From positions 124,001-188,000 of the forward strand of contig JAIBEI010000050.1 in NCBI GenBank assembly GCA_019459055.1: DNA of 64,000 nucleotides, written 5' to 3'. Made by a program: the position numbers and the translations under genes. The number at the start of each line of letters is the position of its first letter. The first letter of the stretch is position 1. The stretch comes from Thiobacillus sp. Lineage in GTDB: Bacteria; Pseudomonadota; Gammaproteobacteria; Burkholderiales; Thiobacillaceae. Of the stretch, positions 50,418 to 58,797 are shown piece after piece. The notes under the pieces are model-generated. The model did not search any database and was not told where the DNA came from. It saw only the letters and a list, made by a program, of their open reading frames with translations.

Positions 50418-51194
50418 TTAGATTCCGTGATAGCGAACGCCGAGGTTGAGATTGAGGTCGGCGCGCACCTGCTTGGTCGGCAGTTCACGCAGACGCCGGG
50501 AAATCTCGCTTTCGGGGTCATTCATGTCGCCGAACAGCAGGGCGTTATGGCCGGCGGCTGTGCAAGCCTCGGCACACGCGGTGTTGCCGTCGCCACGATC
50601 CACCTTCTGCACGCAGAAGGTACAGGCCTCGACGCAGCCCATTCCACGCGGCACATCCGGCTTCTGGGTGTCATTCAGCGGTTCGTGCACCAGCGAACGC
50701 GCCTTGTAGGGGCAGGCCATCATGCAGTAACGGCAGCCGATGCAGGTATGGCGATTGACCAGCACGATGCCGTCGGCGCGCTTGAACGACGCCCCTGTCG
50801 GGCACACATCCACGCAGGGCGGCTCGGCGCAATGCTGGCACATCATCGGCAGATTGGTTTCCCTCTGCGTCAGCGGATCCTCAAGTTCGAGCTTGCGGAT
50901 CCACTGGGGTGCCTGCCTTGGATGCTCGCTTTCGGCCACCGGCGTCCAGCCGTTTTCGGTGCTGCACGCGGAGACACAGTCGTTGCAACCGGTGGCGCAC
51001 TTGGTGGAATCGACCAACATGCCCCAGCGCACAGCGCTGCTGGCCGGCTGGTCGTCCGGACGGCCATGCGCCACCTGATACAGCATCACGCCTGGGGCAA
51101 TCGCCAGGCCGGCCGCAGCCGTGGCGGCGCCGACGAAGCGGCGACGCTCGGGCGATTCAGGCGCCTGATTTGACATTGAATTCAGTTCGCTCAT
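50418..51194 (-). CDS. dsrO: DsrO, periplasmic ferredoxin-like subunit
   Basis: 258 residues with a Tat signal (ERRRFVGAATAAAGLAIAPG, residues about 16-35), so it is exported folded. Four [4Fe-4S] motif sets are visible (CATGCNDCVSAC; CQHCAEPPCVDVCP; CIGCRYCMMACP; CVEACTFC). It carries electrons between DsrJ/DsrP and the periplasm. The start overlaps the dsrJ stop region by 4 bases. Confidence 0.94.
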   Translation of the reverse strand: MSELNSMSNQAPESPERRRFVGAATAAAGLAIAPGVMLYQVAHGRPDDQPASSAVRWGMLVDSTKCATGCNDCVSACSTENGWTPVAESEHPRQAPQWIRKLELEDPLTQRETNLPMMCQHCAEPPCVDVCPTGASFKRADGIVLVNRHTCIGCRYCMMACPYKARSLVHEPLNDTQKPDVPRGMGCVEACTFCVQKVDRGDGNTACAEACTAAGHNALLFGDMNDPESEISRRLRELPTKQVRADLNLNLGVRYHGI

Positions 51195-51688
51195 TGGGCA
51201 ACCCCAGCCATCTCTTCTGCGCTGGCCTCGCTTGTCGTCCGGGCGGCCAGCTTGTGCTTGTAATGCGCCGTTTCAGCGTTCAGCGGATGCATCGACATCG
51301 GGCCTTGCGGCTTGGTGGAATGGCATTCGAAGCAATCGATCTTCACCGCGGCATAGCTGTGGCAACTCACGCAAAAATCATCCTTGGCGGCGGCAACGCT
51401 GCCCGTCTTTTCGCTGGCGTGGCACTCGATGCATTCCTTGAGGCTGTGCTTCTTGGTGCGGACGCCTTCGATCACGGTTTTGTCGCGCTGATGGTTCAAC
51501 AACTTCATGTGGTTGCGCCGCATGAAGTCGGTATCTTCCACGCACTGCTCACCCTTGACGGCCTTGGTGATTACCGGCTTGGGGGCACCGTTGGCCTGGG
51601 CCGGAGCGTCCGCCCCGGCCCAGGCCAGGGCAGCCGTCGTCAGCACGACCGCACCCAGCGCCAGGAGGCTTTTTATTTTGCCTGCCAC
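51191..51688 (-). CDS. dsrJ: DsrJ, periplasmic triheme cytochrome c
   Basis: 165 residues with an N-terminal signal or anchor (about 8-24). Three CxxCH heme sites are present: CIECH, CVSCH and CFECH. DsrJ is a periplasmic cytochrome of DsrMKJOP; in A. vinosum one heme has unusual His/Met/Cys ligation. The candidate extra cysteine here is in EQCVEDTDF. It is two bases after dsrL. Confidence 0.94.
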   Translation of the reverse strand: MAGKIKSLLALGAVVLTTAALAWAGADAPAQANGAPKPVITKAVKGEQCVEDTDFMRRNHMKLLNHQRDKTVIEGVRTKKHSLKECIECHASEKTGSVAAAKDDFCVSCHSYAAVKIDCFECHSTKPQGPMSMHPLNAETAHYKHKLAARTTSEASAEEMAGVAQ

Positions 51689-51690
51689 GC

Positions 51691-53652
51691 TTAGTCACCC
51701 ATACCCATGATGATGTAACCGGTGGGGCAGACATCGGCACAAATGTGGCAGCCGATGCACTTGCCGTAGTCGGTGTCGACGTAACGACCAACGGTCGGGT
51801 TGTCTTTCTTCTTCACCTTGAACACGGCACCCTGCGGGCAATAGACCACGCAGTTATCGCATTCGAAGCACTGGCCGCAGGACATGCAGCGCTTGGCTTC
51901 GTCGACGATGTCCTTTTCGGACAACGCACGCAGGCGCTCTTCGAAGTTGCCCAGTGCGCCTTCCTTGTCCAGCGTGATCACTCCACGAACATGACGCTGC
52001 ACGTTGGGGAAATGCCCCAGGAACAGGTCGTTGTGCGGGATGATGTGACGCGCCGAACGGTCATCGAAGTTGTGCAGGATGTCCTTGCGATCGGACGTGC
52101 CCCAGATCCCGCCATGCAGGTCTTCGCTGTATTCGTGCCCGGTTTCGAGCCACTTGCGGATTTCATCGAAGTGGTGAACGTCCACTTTCGGACGCTTGTC
52201 GAGTTCCTTGCCCTTGAGGAAAGCGTCGATGCCGTCAACTGCAATGGATGCGTGACCGATCGCGGTGGTCAGCAGGTGCGGGCGCAGCACGTCGCCGCCG
52301 ACAAAGATGTGTTCCTTGCCGGGGAAGCGATAGTTCTTGTCGACCTTCATCAGGCCGTTGTTGTTGTTGAATTGCTCAAGGCCGGTGAAGTCGACGCCCT
52401 GGCCGATGGCTGAGACGATCAGGTCGGCCGGCAGGTCGCGCTCGGTGCCTTCGACAATCTTGGTTTCCTTGCCTTCCATCACGAAGTCGGCGACGCGCAA
52501 CGCCGTTGCACGGCCCTTTTCGTCGACGACCACGCCCACCGGGGTCACGCCGCCGATGATTTCGATGCCTTCCTGCATCGCCTGCTCGACTTCGTGCTTG
52601 TTGGCGGCCATCTTGTCGATGGTGGAGCGCGACACCAGCACCACCTCGGCACCGCCGCGGGCGGAGATGGCGGCGACATCATGGGCCATGTGGCCGGCGA
52701 TGACGGCTTCCGGACGATCATCCGCAGTGCCCGACTTGGTGACATTGCCCAGACGACGGGCAACGGTCGCAACGTCGATCGAGGTATCGCCGCCGCCGAT
52801 GACCACCACGCGGTTGCCGACGTGCTGCAGACGGCCTTCGTTGAAGGCGCGCAGGAACGCCACGGCGGTCACGCAGTTGGGCGCTTCGGCGCCGGGCACC
52901 GGCAGCGGACGGCCAGCCTGGGCGCCCATCGCCATGAAGATGGCGTCGAATTCCTTCTCGATTTCGTCGAAGGTCACGTCGGAACCGATGCGGGTCTTCA
53001 GGCGGGTTTCGACACCCAAGTCGATGATGCGCTTGATTTCGGCATCGAGCATTTCGCGCGGGGTGCGGAAACCGGGAATGCCGTAACGCATCATGCCGCC
53101 GAGCTCTTCATGCTCGTCGAAAATGGTCACGCCATGGCCACGCAGGCGCAGCTGATAGGCGGCAGCCAGACCGGCTGGGCCGGCACCGATCACGGCGACC
53201 TTCTTGCCGGATTCGGCAGCCGTGGAAGTGTAGGCCATGCTGTTTTCAATGCCCCAGTCGCCGATGAAGTGCTCGACCGAGTTGATGCCGACATGGTCTT
53301 CGACCATGTTGCGGTTGCAGCCGGATTCGCACGGCGCAGGACAGACGCGGCCCATCACGGCCGGGAAGGGGTTGGCTTCCGTCACGCGGCGGAAAGCGTA
53401 TTCCTGCCAGGTCATGCCTGCGGGCGGCTTCTCGATGCCGCGCGCGATGTTGAGGTAACCACGGATGTCTTCACCGGCCGGGCAGGAGCCCTGGCAGGGC
53501 GGCGTGGAAAGCATGTACTCCGGGCATTTGTGCGTCCAGCCCGCCTGAAAAATCATGTCCTGGGCAGAGCGAATGTCACCCAGTGATTCGCCATCCTTAT
53601 AACGACGCCATGTAACGCCTTCGGTTTTTGCTTTGCTCGTCGTGACAGCCAT
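51691..53652 (-). CDS. dsrL: DsrL, iron-sulfur flavoprotein NAD(P)H:acceptor oxidoreductase
   Basis: 653 residues from the ATG at 53652 (AGGAGAACCACC ribosome-binding site); the longer frame upstream is not expected. It resembles the small subunit of glutamate synthase: N-terminal Fe-S cysteines (CPEYMLSTPPCQGSCPAG), an FAD site ([15 protein letters not shown]), an NAD(P) site (VVIGGGDTSIDVATVA) and two C-terminal ferredoxin motifs (CMSCGQCFECDNCVVYCP; CIGCHICADVCP). It is essential for Dsr-dependent sulfur oxidation in A. vinosum, and it supports the oxidative direction of this cluster. Confidence 0.95.
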   Translation of the reverse strand: MAVTTSKAKTEGVTWRRYKDGESLGDIRSAQDMIFQAGWTHKCPEYMLSTPPCQGSCPAGEDIRGYLNIARGIEKPPAGMTWQEYAFRRVTEANPFPAVMGRVCPAPCESGCNRNMVEDHVGINSVEHFIGDWGIENSMAYTSTAAESGKKVAVIGAGPAGLAAAYQLRLRGHGVTIFDEHEELGGMMRYGIPGFRTPREMLDAEIKRIIDLGVETRLKTRIGSDVTFDEIEKEFDAIFMAMGAQAGRPLPVPGAEAPNCVTAVAFLRAFNEGRLQHVGNRVVVIGGGDTSIDVATVARRLGNVTKSGTADDRPEAVIAGHMAHDVAAISARGGAEVVLVSRSTIDKMAANKHEVEQAMQEGIEIIGGVTPVGVVVDEKGRATALRVADFVMEGKETKIVEGTERDLPADLIVSAIGQGVDFTGLEQFNNNNGLMKVDKNYRFPGKEHIFVGGDVLRPHLLTTAIGHASIAVDGIDAFLKGKELDKRPKVDVHHFDEIRKWLETGHEYSEDLHGGIWGTSDRKDILHNFDDRSARHIIPHNDLFLGHFPNVQRHVRGVITLDKEGALGNFEERLRALSEKDIVDEAKRCMSCGQCFECDNCVVYCPQGAVFKVKKKDNPTVGRYVDTDYGKCIGCHICADVCPTGYIIMGMGD

Positions 53653-53711
53653 GGTGGTTCTCCTAATGTCTGTGTAACTAAAATAGATAAAACGCAATCA
53701 ACCAGCCGACT

Positions 53712-55235
53712 TCAGTCCAGTTTGATCGCCTTGCTAACCAATTGATGCACTCCGCCCACCATGCTCATGTCGAAGCCATACTTGGGCAATACTTTGGTGA
53801 ACTGCGCCTTGCAGATGGCGCAGATCATGGCCATGAAATTGACCTGGTGTTCCTTGACCACATTGTTCAGCGCGGTGGCGCGCGGCAATGCGCCCTTGAC
53901 CCGGACTTCCATCAGGTCGTCGGTCAGCAGGCCGCCGCCGCCGCCGCAGCAGAAGGTGGACTCGCCGATGGTTTCGTCCGCCATGTCGTGGAAATTGTTC
54001 ACCACCGACTTGATCAATTCGCGCGGAATGGTGAACTGGCCGCCGGGCTCCGTACCCATGCGCGACGCCCGCGCCACGTTGCACGAGTCGTGATAGGTCA
54101 CGACCAGATTGTCGTTGGCGGACGGGTCGACCTTGATCTTGCCAGACTTGATCAGATCGTTGGTCAGTTCGCAAATGTGCTGCGGCTGCGGATAGGCCGG
54201 ATCGAGCTGCTTTTGCAGTTCGATCGAGAACGGATCGTTGCCGCCGTATCCGATTCCCGTCAGCGTGTTCCAGAAGCTGTAGGCAACACGCCAGGCGTGG
54301 CCGCATTCGCCGACCACGATGCGCTTGACGCCGAGTTCGAGCGCGGCATCGCGAATCCGCATGGCGACCTTGCGCATGCTTTCGTAGTTGCCGTTGAACA
54401 GGCCGAAGTTGCCGGCCTCCGAAGCGTGGGTGGACAGGGTCCAGTTGATGCCGGCAGCGTGAAACACCTTGGCGTAGCCGATCAAGGACTCGACGTGCGG
54501 CTCGGAGAAGAAGTCCGCCGACGGCGTGACCAGCAGCACTTCCGCGCCTTTCACATCAAGCGGCATTTTCACCGCCACGCCGGTGTCGGCCTCGATATCT
54601 TCTTCCAGGCCCTCCAGGGTGTCTTCCAGCGCGGGGCCGGGCAGACCGAGGTTGTTACCGATCCTGTGGACCTTGGTCAGAATCTCGTTCGAATACTTCT
54701 GCCCCATGCCGACATGGTTGAGGATTTCACGACCGGCCATGGTGATTTCAGCGGTGTCGATGCCGTATGGGCAAAACACCGAGCAACGACGGCATTCCGA
54801 ACACTGATAATAATAGCTGTACCAGTCGTCGAGGATTTCCTTGGTCAGATCCTTGGCGCCCACCAGCTTGGGGAACAACTTGCCCGCCGTGGTGAAGTAG
54901 CGGCGATAGACCTGGCGCATCAGATCCTGGCGCGCCACCGGCATGTTCTTGGGGTCGGATGTGCCCAGGTAATAATGACATTTGTCCGTGCACGCTCCGC
55001 AGTGCACGCAGGCATCCATGAACACTTTCAGCGAACGGTACTTGCCCAGCAGGTCGCCCATCTTGTCGAGGGCACGCTCTTTCCAGTCCTCACCCAGTTC
55101 ATGCGGGTAGCCCATGGAGTCCTGGACCGGCTTGGCCGCCGGGAAGGTCTTGGCATGCGCCATCGCACCTTCCCGCAGCTTGGGAACTTCGATGTCGTCC
55201 TTGATTACCGGAATGTCAAATTCAGCAGCAGCCAC
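53712..55235 (-). CDS. dsrK: DsrK, HdrD-like Fe-S subunit
   Basis: 507 residues starting at a GTG (AAAGGACCCTCAA upstream). It resembles the catalytic subunit of heterodisulfide reductase HdrD: two ferredoxin motifs (CVHCGACTDKCHYY; CSECRRCSVFCPYG), then cysteine-rich CCG-type segments (YHDSCNVAR; TFCCGGGGGLLTDD; MICAICKAQF). It is proposed to oxidise or reduce the DsrC trisulfide/disulfide at the cytoplasmic side of DsrMKJOP. It is 50 bases after dsrM. Confidence 0.95.
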   Translation of the reverse strand: MAAAEFDIPVIKDDIEVPKLREGAMAHAKTFPAAKPVQDSMGYPHELGEDWKERALDKMGDLLGKYRSLKVFMDACVHCGACTDKCHYYLGTSDPKNMPVARQDLMRQVYRRYFTTAGKLFPKLVGAKDLTKEILDDWYSYYYQCSECRRCSVFCPYGIDTAEITMAGREILNHVGMGQKYSNEILTKVHRIGNNLGLPGPALEDTLEGLEEDIEADTGVAVKMPLDVKGAEVLLVTPSADFFSEPHVESLIGYAKVFHAAGINWTLSTHASEAGNFGLFNGNYESMRKVAMRIRDAALELGVKRIVVGECGHAWRVAYSFWNTLTGIGYGGNDPFSIELQKQLDPAYPQPQHICELTNDLIKSGKIKVDPSANDNLVVTYHDSCNVARASRMGTEPGGQFTIPRELIKSVVNNFHDMADETIGESTFCCGGGGGLLTDDLMEVRVKGALPRATALNNVVKEHQVNFMAMICAICKAQFTKVLPKYGFDMSMVGGVHQLVSKAIKLD

Positions 55236-55285
55236 TTGAGGGTCCTTTGTCCGTACTTACGCGTTCGTCAATCGATGTCAACGAA

Positions 55286-56026
55286 TCAGTTTTTCTGTTC
55301 GAGCCGGGCCGCCCAAGCCGCCAGATGGCGATGCTCGCGCGGATTGTCCGCCTGGTTGCGGGTCGGGCTGAAGAAGAGGCCCGGCGCATGAAGCAGCTTG
55401 CTGATCGGGAAGATCGCCATCAGCAGCGCCACCATGGCAAGGTGGGCCAGCAGGATCGGATCCTGCGGCACCGGCTGCAGGTCGAGATACATCAGACCCA
55501 TGAAGAAGGCCTTCAGCGCCACGATGTCGGTATGCACGACGAAGGTCATCAACATGCCCGACAGGCCGATGCCAATGAGCAGCACCAGCATCAGGTAGTC
55601 GGACGGGGTCGAAATGTAGCGCACCCGGTCGACCAGGAAACGGCGCGCCAGCAAGCCGGTCAGGCCGATCACCATCATGATGCTGGCGTATTTTCCGAAC
55701 GGCTGCATGATGTCGACCCAGAACCAGACCGGCTCGGTGAAATAGCGCAGGTGGCGCACCAGCACCAGGAACAGTCCCAGGTGGAACAGCCAGCCGAATA
55801 CCCAGATCCACTTGTTGGATTTGAATAGCGATTCGAACAGCACCACTTCTTTCGCCATCCGGTACACGACACCCTTTTGCGTGGTCGGTGCGGGCGTGGT
55901 CGGGATCTTCAACGGCGCGGGGGTGCGGCTATAATCAAAAATCTTGTAGCCCAGGCCCACCACCAGCAACAGGGTGGCGATGTAAAACATCCCGGCATAA
56001 ATCATCGTCACAGTAGACAAACCCAT
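55286..56026 (-). CDS. dsrM: DsrM, diheme membrane cytochrome b-like subunit
   Basis: 246 residues with about five transmembrane helices (IYAGMFYIATLLLVVGLGY, WIWVFGWLFHLGLFLVLV, MLVLLIGIGLSGMLMTF) and conserved histidines (WLFHLG, HTDIVAL, LLAHLAMVAL) of the NarI-like cytochrome b family. It hands electrons between DsrK and the quinone pool. It is separated from dsrC by 129 bases carrying a strong hairpin. Confidence 0.93.
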   Translation of the reverse strand: MGLSTVTMIYAGMFYIATLLLVVGLGYKIFDYSRTPAPLKIPTTPAPTTQKGVVYRMAKEVVLFESLFKSNKWIWVFGWLFHLGLFLVLVRHLRYFTEPVWFWVDIMQPFGKYASIMMVIGLTGLLARRFLVDRVRYISTPSDYLMLVLLIGIGLSGMLMTFVVHTDIVALKAFFMGLMYLDLQPVPQDPILLAHLAMVALLMAIFPISKLLHAPGLFFSPTRNQADNPREHRHLAAWAARLEQKN

Positions 56027-56117
56027 CTCCCAACAACGTTATGTTTACGAATCAAACGCGAGCGCCGGCACAGCCTGGCAGCATTCGATTGGGAAACACA
56101 GCCTGAAAATCGGAGTC

Positions 56118-56136
56118 GCCCCGGAAACTCCGGGGC
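56118..56136 (-). terminator. Strong hairpin just downstream of dsrC
   Basis: A perfect 8-bp stem GCCCCGGA / TCCGGGGC around a 3-base loop, 20-38 bases after the dsrC stop, followed on the minus strand by GACTCCGATTTTC. The T-run is short and offset, so partial termination or protection of the upstream mRNA is more likely than a full stop. Confidence 0.72.
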
Positions 56137-56155
56137 AACCCGATGGTGTTACAAC

Positions 56156-56491
56156 TTAAATACAGCCAGTCGGCTTGGGCAAGCCGGCGATTTTGCAAGC
56201 CTGCTTGGCGGGGCCGTAGGGGAACAACTCGTACAGGTACTTGTTGTTGCCTTTTTCAGGTCCGAGCTTTTTGCCGATGGCCTTGGTCAGAACGCGCACA
56301 GCGGGCGCGATCTGGTATTCGGCGTAGTACTCACGCAGGAAGTTGACAACTTCCCAGTGGCTGTCGGTCAGCTCGACTTTTTCTTCGACAGCCATGTATT
56401 TGGCAATGTCTTCGTTCCACTGCGACAGGTCGACCAGATAGCCTTCTTCGTCGACTTCGACTTCTTTTCCGGCGATGTTCACCATGGGCAT
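56156..56491 (-). CDS. dsrC: DsrC, sulfur-carrying protein
   Basis: 111 residues. It has the DsrC core (VDEEGYLVDLSQWNEDIAKY; LTDSHWEVVNFLREYY) and the mobile C-terminal arm CKIAGLPKPTGCI with both redox cysteines: Cys99 and the penultimate Cys110. It accepts sulfur from DsrEFH and forms a trisulfide used by DsrAB and DsrMKJOP. A second DsrC-family gene with only one cysteine lies at 61380. Confidence 0.97.
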   Translation of the reverse strand: MPMVNIAGKEVEVDEEGYLVDLSQWNEDIAKYMAVEEKVELTDSHWEVVNFLREYYAEYQIAPAVRVLTKAIGKKLGPEKGNNKYLYELFPYGPAKQACKIAGLPKPTGCI

Positions 56492-56514
56492 AGCAATACT
56501 CCTTTAATTAAAAG

Positions 56515-56820
56515 TTACAGCCAAGACTGACAGTTGCTGTGCTCTGCGACCAGATCCACAAAACCGCCGTAATCCACGACATTGACTCCGTCCAGCACGC
56601 GCCCGGCCATGCCGCGCGCCGCCAGATCAGGACCGAGTGCGTAAATCTTGAGGTCAGCCGCTGCTGCCTGGATTTTCGCTGCCGCCGCATTGCCGGTTGT
56701 CGCGGCGTACACCGCGTCTTCGATCAGCAGTACAGCAGAACCTTTGGTGGCCATGCGCAGGCAGCTTTCCAGCGAGCCGCGATCCGTAGCCGATTTGTTC
56801 ACAATATGCAGCATATCCAT
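56515..56820 (-). CDS. dsrH: DsrH, sulfur-relay protein
   Basis: 101 residues, TusB-like. The segment SLESCLRMATKGSAVLLIEDAVYAAT carries the single active-type Cys at about 20. It is a subunit of the DsrE2F2H2 sulfur transferase that hands persulfide sulfur to DsrC. It is four bases after dsrF. Confidence 0.94.
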   Translation of the reverse strand: MDMLHIVNKSATDRGSLESCLRMATKGSAVLLIEDAVYAATTGNAAAAKIQAAAADLKIYALGPDLAARGMAGRVLDGVNVVDYGGFVDLVAEHSNCQSWL

Positions 56821-56824
56821 CCCC

Positions 56825-57220
56825 TTAGAAGCTGATCACGACGTCTTGCTCAGCCATGAGATTTGCCATCTCATCGACGGCGAGCACCGTCACATCCACA
56901 ATCAGGTCGTCCTCGGTCAAGCCACGCGCATCCATCGACGCCTGGTCGACATAGAGCTTCTCGATGTCGTAGCCTTCCAGCGCACGGTAGGTCTTGGAGA
57001 AATCCTTGACTTCGATGCCCTTGCTGTCGATGCCCTTCATCAACTGGTAGACACCGTCATCGGTGAACACCATGCTCACATCCTGATCGAAAGCAGCCGT
57101 AATCAGCACCACTTCCAGCCCTTCCAGGGCGTACACGGTGCCATGCGGCGCCTTGCGGTTCAGGAACATGAATTTTTTGACGATGCCGGAGCCGTCTTCC
57201 ATTTCATCCATATCGCTCAT
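56825..57220 (-). CDS. dsrF: DsrF, sulfur-relay protein
   Basis: 131 residues, TusC-like (RKAPHGTVYALEGLEVVLITAAFDQDVSMVF). No cysteine is visible, in line with a structural role in the DsrEFH hexamer, where DsrE carries the main active Cys. It is nine bases after dsrE. Confidence 0.93.
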   Translation of the reverse strand: MSDMDEMEDGSGIVKKFMFLNRKAPHGTVYALEGLEVVLITAAFDQDVSMVFTDDGVYQLMKGIDSKGIEVKDFSKTYRALEGYDIEKLYVDQASMDARGLTEDDLIVDVTVLAVDEMANLMAEQDVVISF

Positions 57221-57229
57221 CTCGTTTCC

Positions 57230-57589
57230 TTAATCTCCGAACGTCACGAGACGGTCGTACTGAATGCCCATCTCAACCAATTGACCCAGACCCGAGATGC
57301 GGAAGTTATCGCCCAGCACGCCGTCCGTGATGCCGCGACGCTGTGCAGCCGCCACGCAGACAACCAGATCCACGCCATGATCCGCAGCCAGCTTGGACCA
57401 GCGCGCACCGACGTTGCGATCATCCTGCGGCGGGGTTGCGAGACGCGAAGCGTTATACACGCCATCGTGATAGAAAAAAACGCGCGGGACTTTGTAGCCC
57501 TTTTCAAGCGCAGCGCGCGCGAAAAGAAAGGCCGAGTCACTGGCTTGATGGCTGTAGGGCCCTTCGTTCACAAGAATACCGAATTGCAT
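57230..57589 (-). CDS. dsrE: DsrE, sulfur-relay protein with the active cysteine
   Basis: 119 residues, TusD-like. It has the N-terminal FGILVNEGPYSHQASDSAFLFARAAL and the active Cys in DLVVCVAAAQRRGI (about residue 78), which receives and donates persulfide sulfur. Together with dsrF and dsrH it marks an oxidative Dsr system, since sulfate reducers usually lack this trio. Confidence 0.96.
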   Translation of the reverse strand: MQFGILVNEGPYSHQASDSAFLFARAALEKGYKVPRVFFYHDGVYNASRLATPPQDDRNVGARWSKLAADHGVDLVVCVAAAQRRGITDGVLGDNFRISGLGQLVEMGIQYDRLVTFGD

Positions 57590-57661
57590 GTAACCACTCC
57601 GAAAAATCGATTCTTAAATCCAGATTAACCCCCGCAACCCTCGCGGAGGCAACCTGCTTGA

Positions 57662-58732
57662 TTAGAAGCGGATGTGAGCAGAAGCGTTCAGCGTTGAACG
57701 GCTGCCGCGCCAGTTATCAATGTGATACTTGGTGAAGGGCAGACCGGTCTTCTCGAAGAATGCGGGCCAGCCGATCCGATCGATCCAGTCATTCATGCGC
57801 TCCCAAGGCTTGCCGTCTTCCTTGTAGGTCATGAGGATCTTCTTGACCACCTCGGCGACTTCCGGCCAACGCGGCGCATTGTTCGGCAGGCCAGCAGCGA
57901 CCAGCTTGTGGAAGGTCGGCTTGGAGCGGGCATTGGAGTTCTTGCCACCCACCCAGATCGCAATCTTGGAATGCACGGGATCGTTGATCTGCATTGGTGG
58001 GCAGGGCGGGAAGCAGGCGCCGCAACAGATGCACTTCTTCTCGTCGACTTCAAGCGAGGGCTTGCCATTCACCAGGGCGGGGCGGATCGCCGCCACCGGG
58101 CAGCGTGCCACGACGGAGGGACGCTCACACACGTTGGCAACCAGATCATGGTTGATCTTCGGCGGCTTGGTGTGCTGCACGATGATGGCGAGGTCGGCCT
58201 GGCCGCCGCAGTTGATTTCGCAGCAGGAGGTGGACAGCTTGACGCGGTTGGGCATCTCGCACTTGACGAAGTCGTCGTACAGCTCGTCCATCAGCGCCTT
58301 GACCACGCCGGAAGCGTCGGTAGCAGGAATGTCGCAATGCAGGAAACCCTGGGTATGCGCAATCATGGAAATCGAGTTGGCGGTGCCACCGATGGGGTAG
58401 CCCTTGTCGTTGAGCGCCTTGATCAGCGGCTCGACCTTGGAGCCATCGGCCACCATGTACTCAATATTGGAACGCGCGGTGAAACGCACGAAGCCGTCAG
58501 CATACTGGTCGGCAATGTCGGCCAGTTCGCGGATGGTGTAGTGGTCCATCTGGCGCTGGGTGCCGGCCTTGACGGTCCAGATTTCGTCGCCAGACTCGGC
58601 GCGGTGATACAGGACACCCGGCTTCGGATGGTTGTGGAAAGCCCACTTACCATAGTTCTTCACCATCACGGGGTGCATGTAGGGCATCGGATCCGGTGCG
58701 CCGGACTCGATAGGCGGACGTAGTTCTGCCAT
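57662..58732 (-). CDS. dsrB: DsrB, dissimilatory sulfite reductase beta subunit
   Basis: 356 residues. It has siroheme/[4Fe-4S] cysteines in STSCCEINCGGQADLA, with further ligands around CERPSVVARCP, and an inserted ferredoxin domain CICCGACFPPCPP. With DsrA it forms the alpha2beta2 enzyme, which here probably works in reverse, oxidising DsrC-bound sulfur to sulfite. It is separated from dsrA by 65 bases with a hairpin. Confidence 0.97.
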   Translation of the reverse strand: MAELRPPIESGAPDPMPYMHPVMVKNYGKWAFHNHPKPGVLYHRAESGDEIWTVKAGTQRQMDHYTIRELADIADQYADGFVRFTARSNIEYMVADGSKVEPLIKALNDKGYPIGGTANSISMIAHTQGFLHCDIPATDASGVVKALMDELYDDFVKCEMPNRVKLSTSCCEINCGGQADLAIIVQHTKPPKINHDLVANVCERPSVVARCPVAAIRPALVNGKPSLEVDEKKCICCGACFPPCPPMQINDPVHSKIAIWVGGKNSNARSKPTFHKLVAAGLPNNAPRWPEVAEVVKKILMTYKEDGKPWERMNDWIDRIGWPAFFEKTGLPFTKYHIDNWRGSRSTLNASAHIRF

Positions 58733-58763
58733 GTTTTATCTCCAACTTGATTTATACACGGAT

Positions 58764-58779
58764 CCCGGCTCGCGCCGGG
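58764..58779 (-). promoter_or_regulatory. Hairpin between dsrA and dsrB
   Basis: Stem CCCGGC / GCCGGG with loop TCGC in the 65-base dsrA-dsrB spacer. There is no T-run, so it is more likely an mRNA-stability or processing element than a terminator. Confidence 0.5.
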
Positions 58780-58797
58780 GCCCGGGGTAAGCAAAAA

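Noticed and set aside
53742-55391. A 549-codon open frame on the plus strand opposite dsrK
   Set aside because: Antisense shadow; dsrK has complete HdrD-type motifs.
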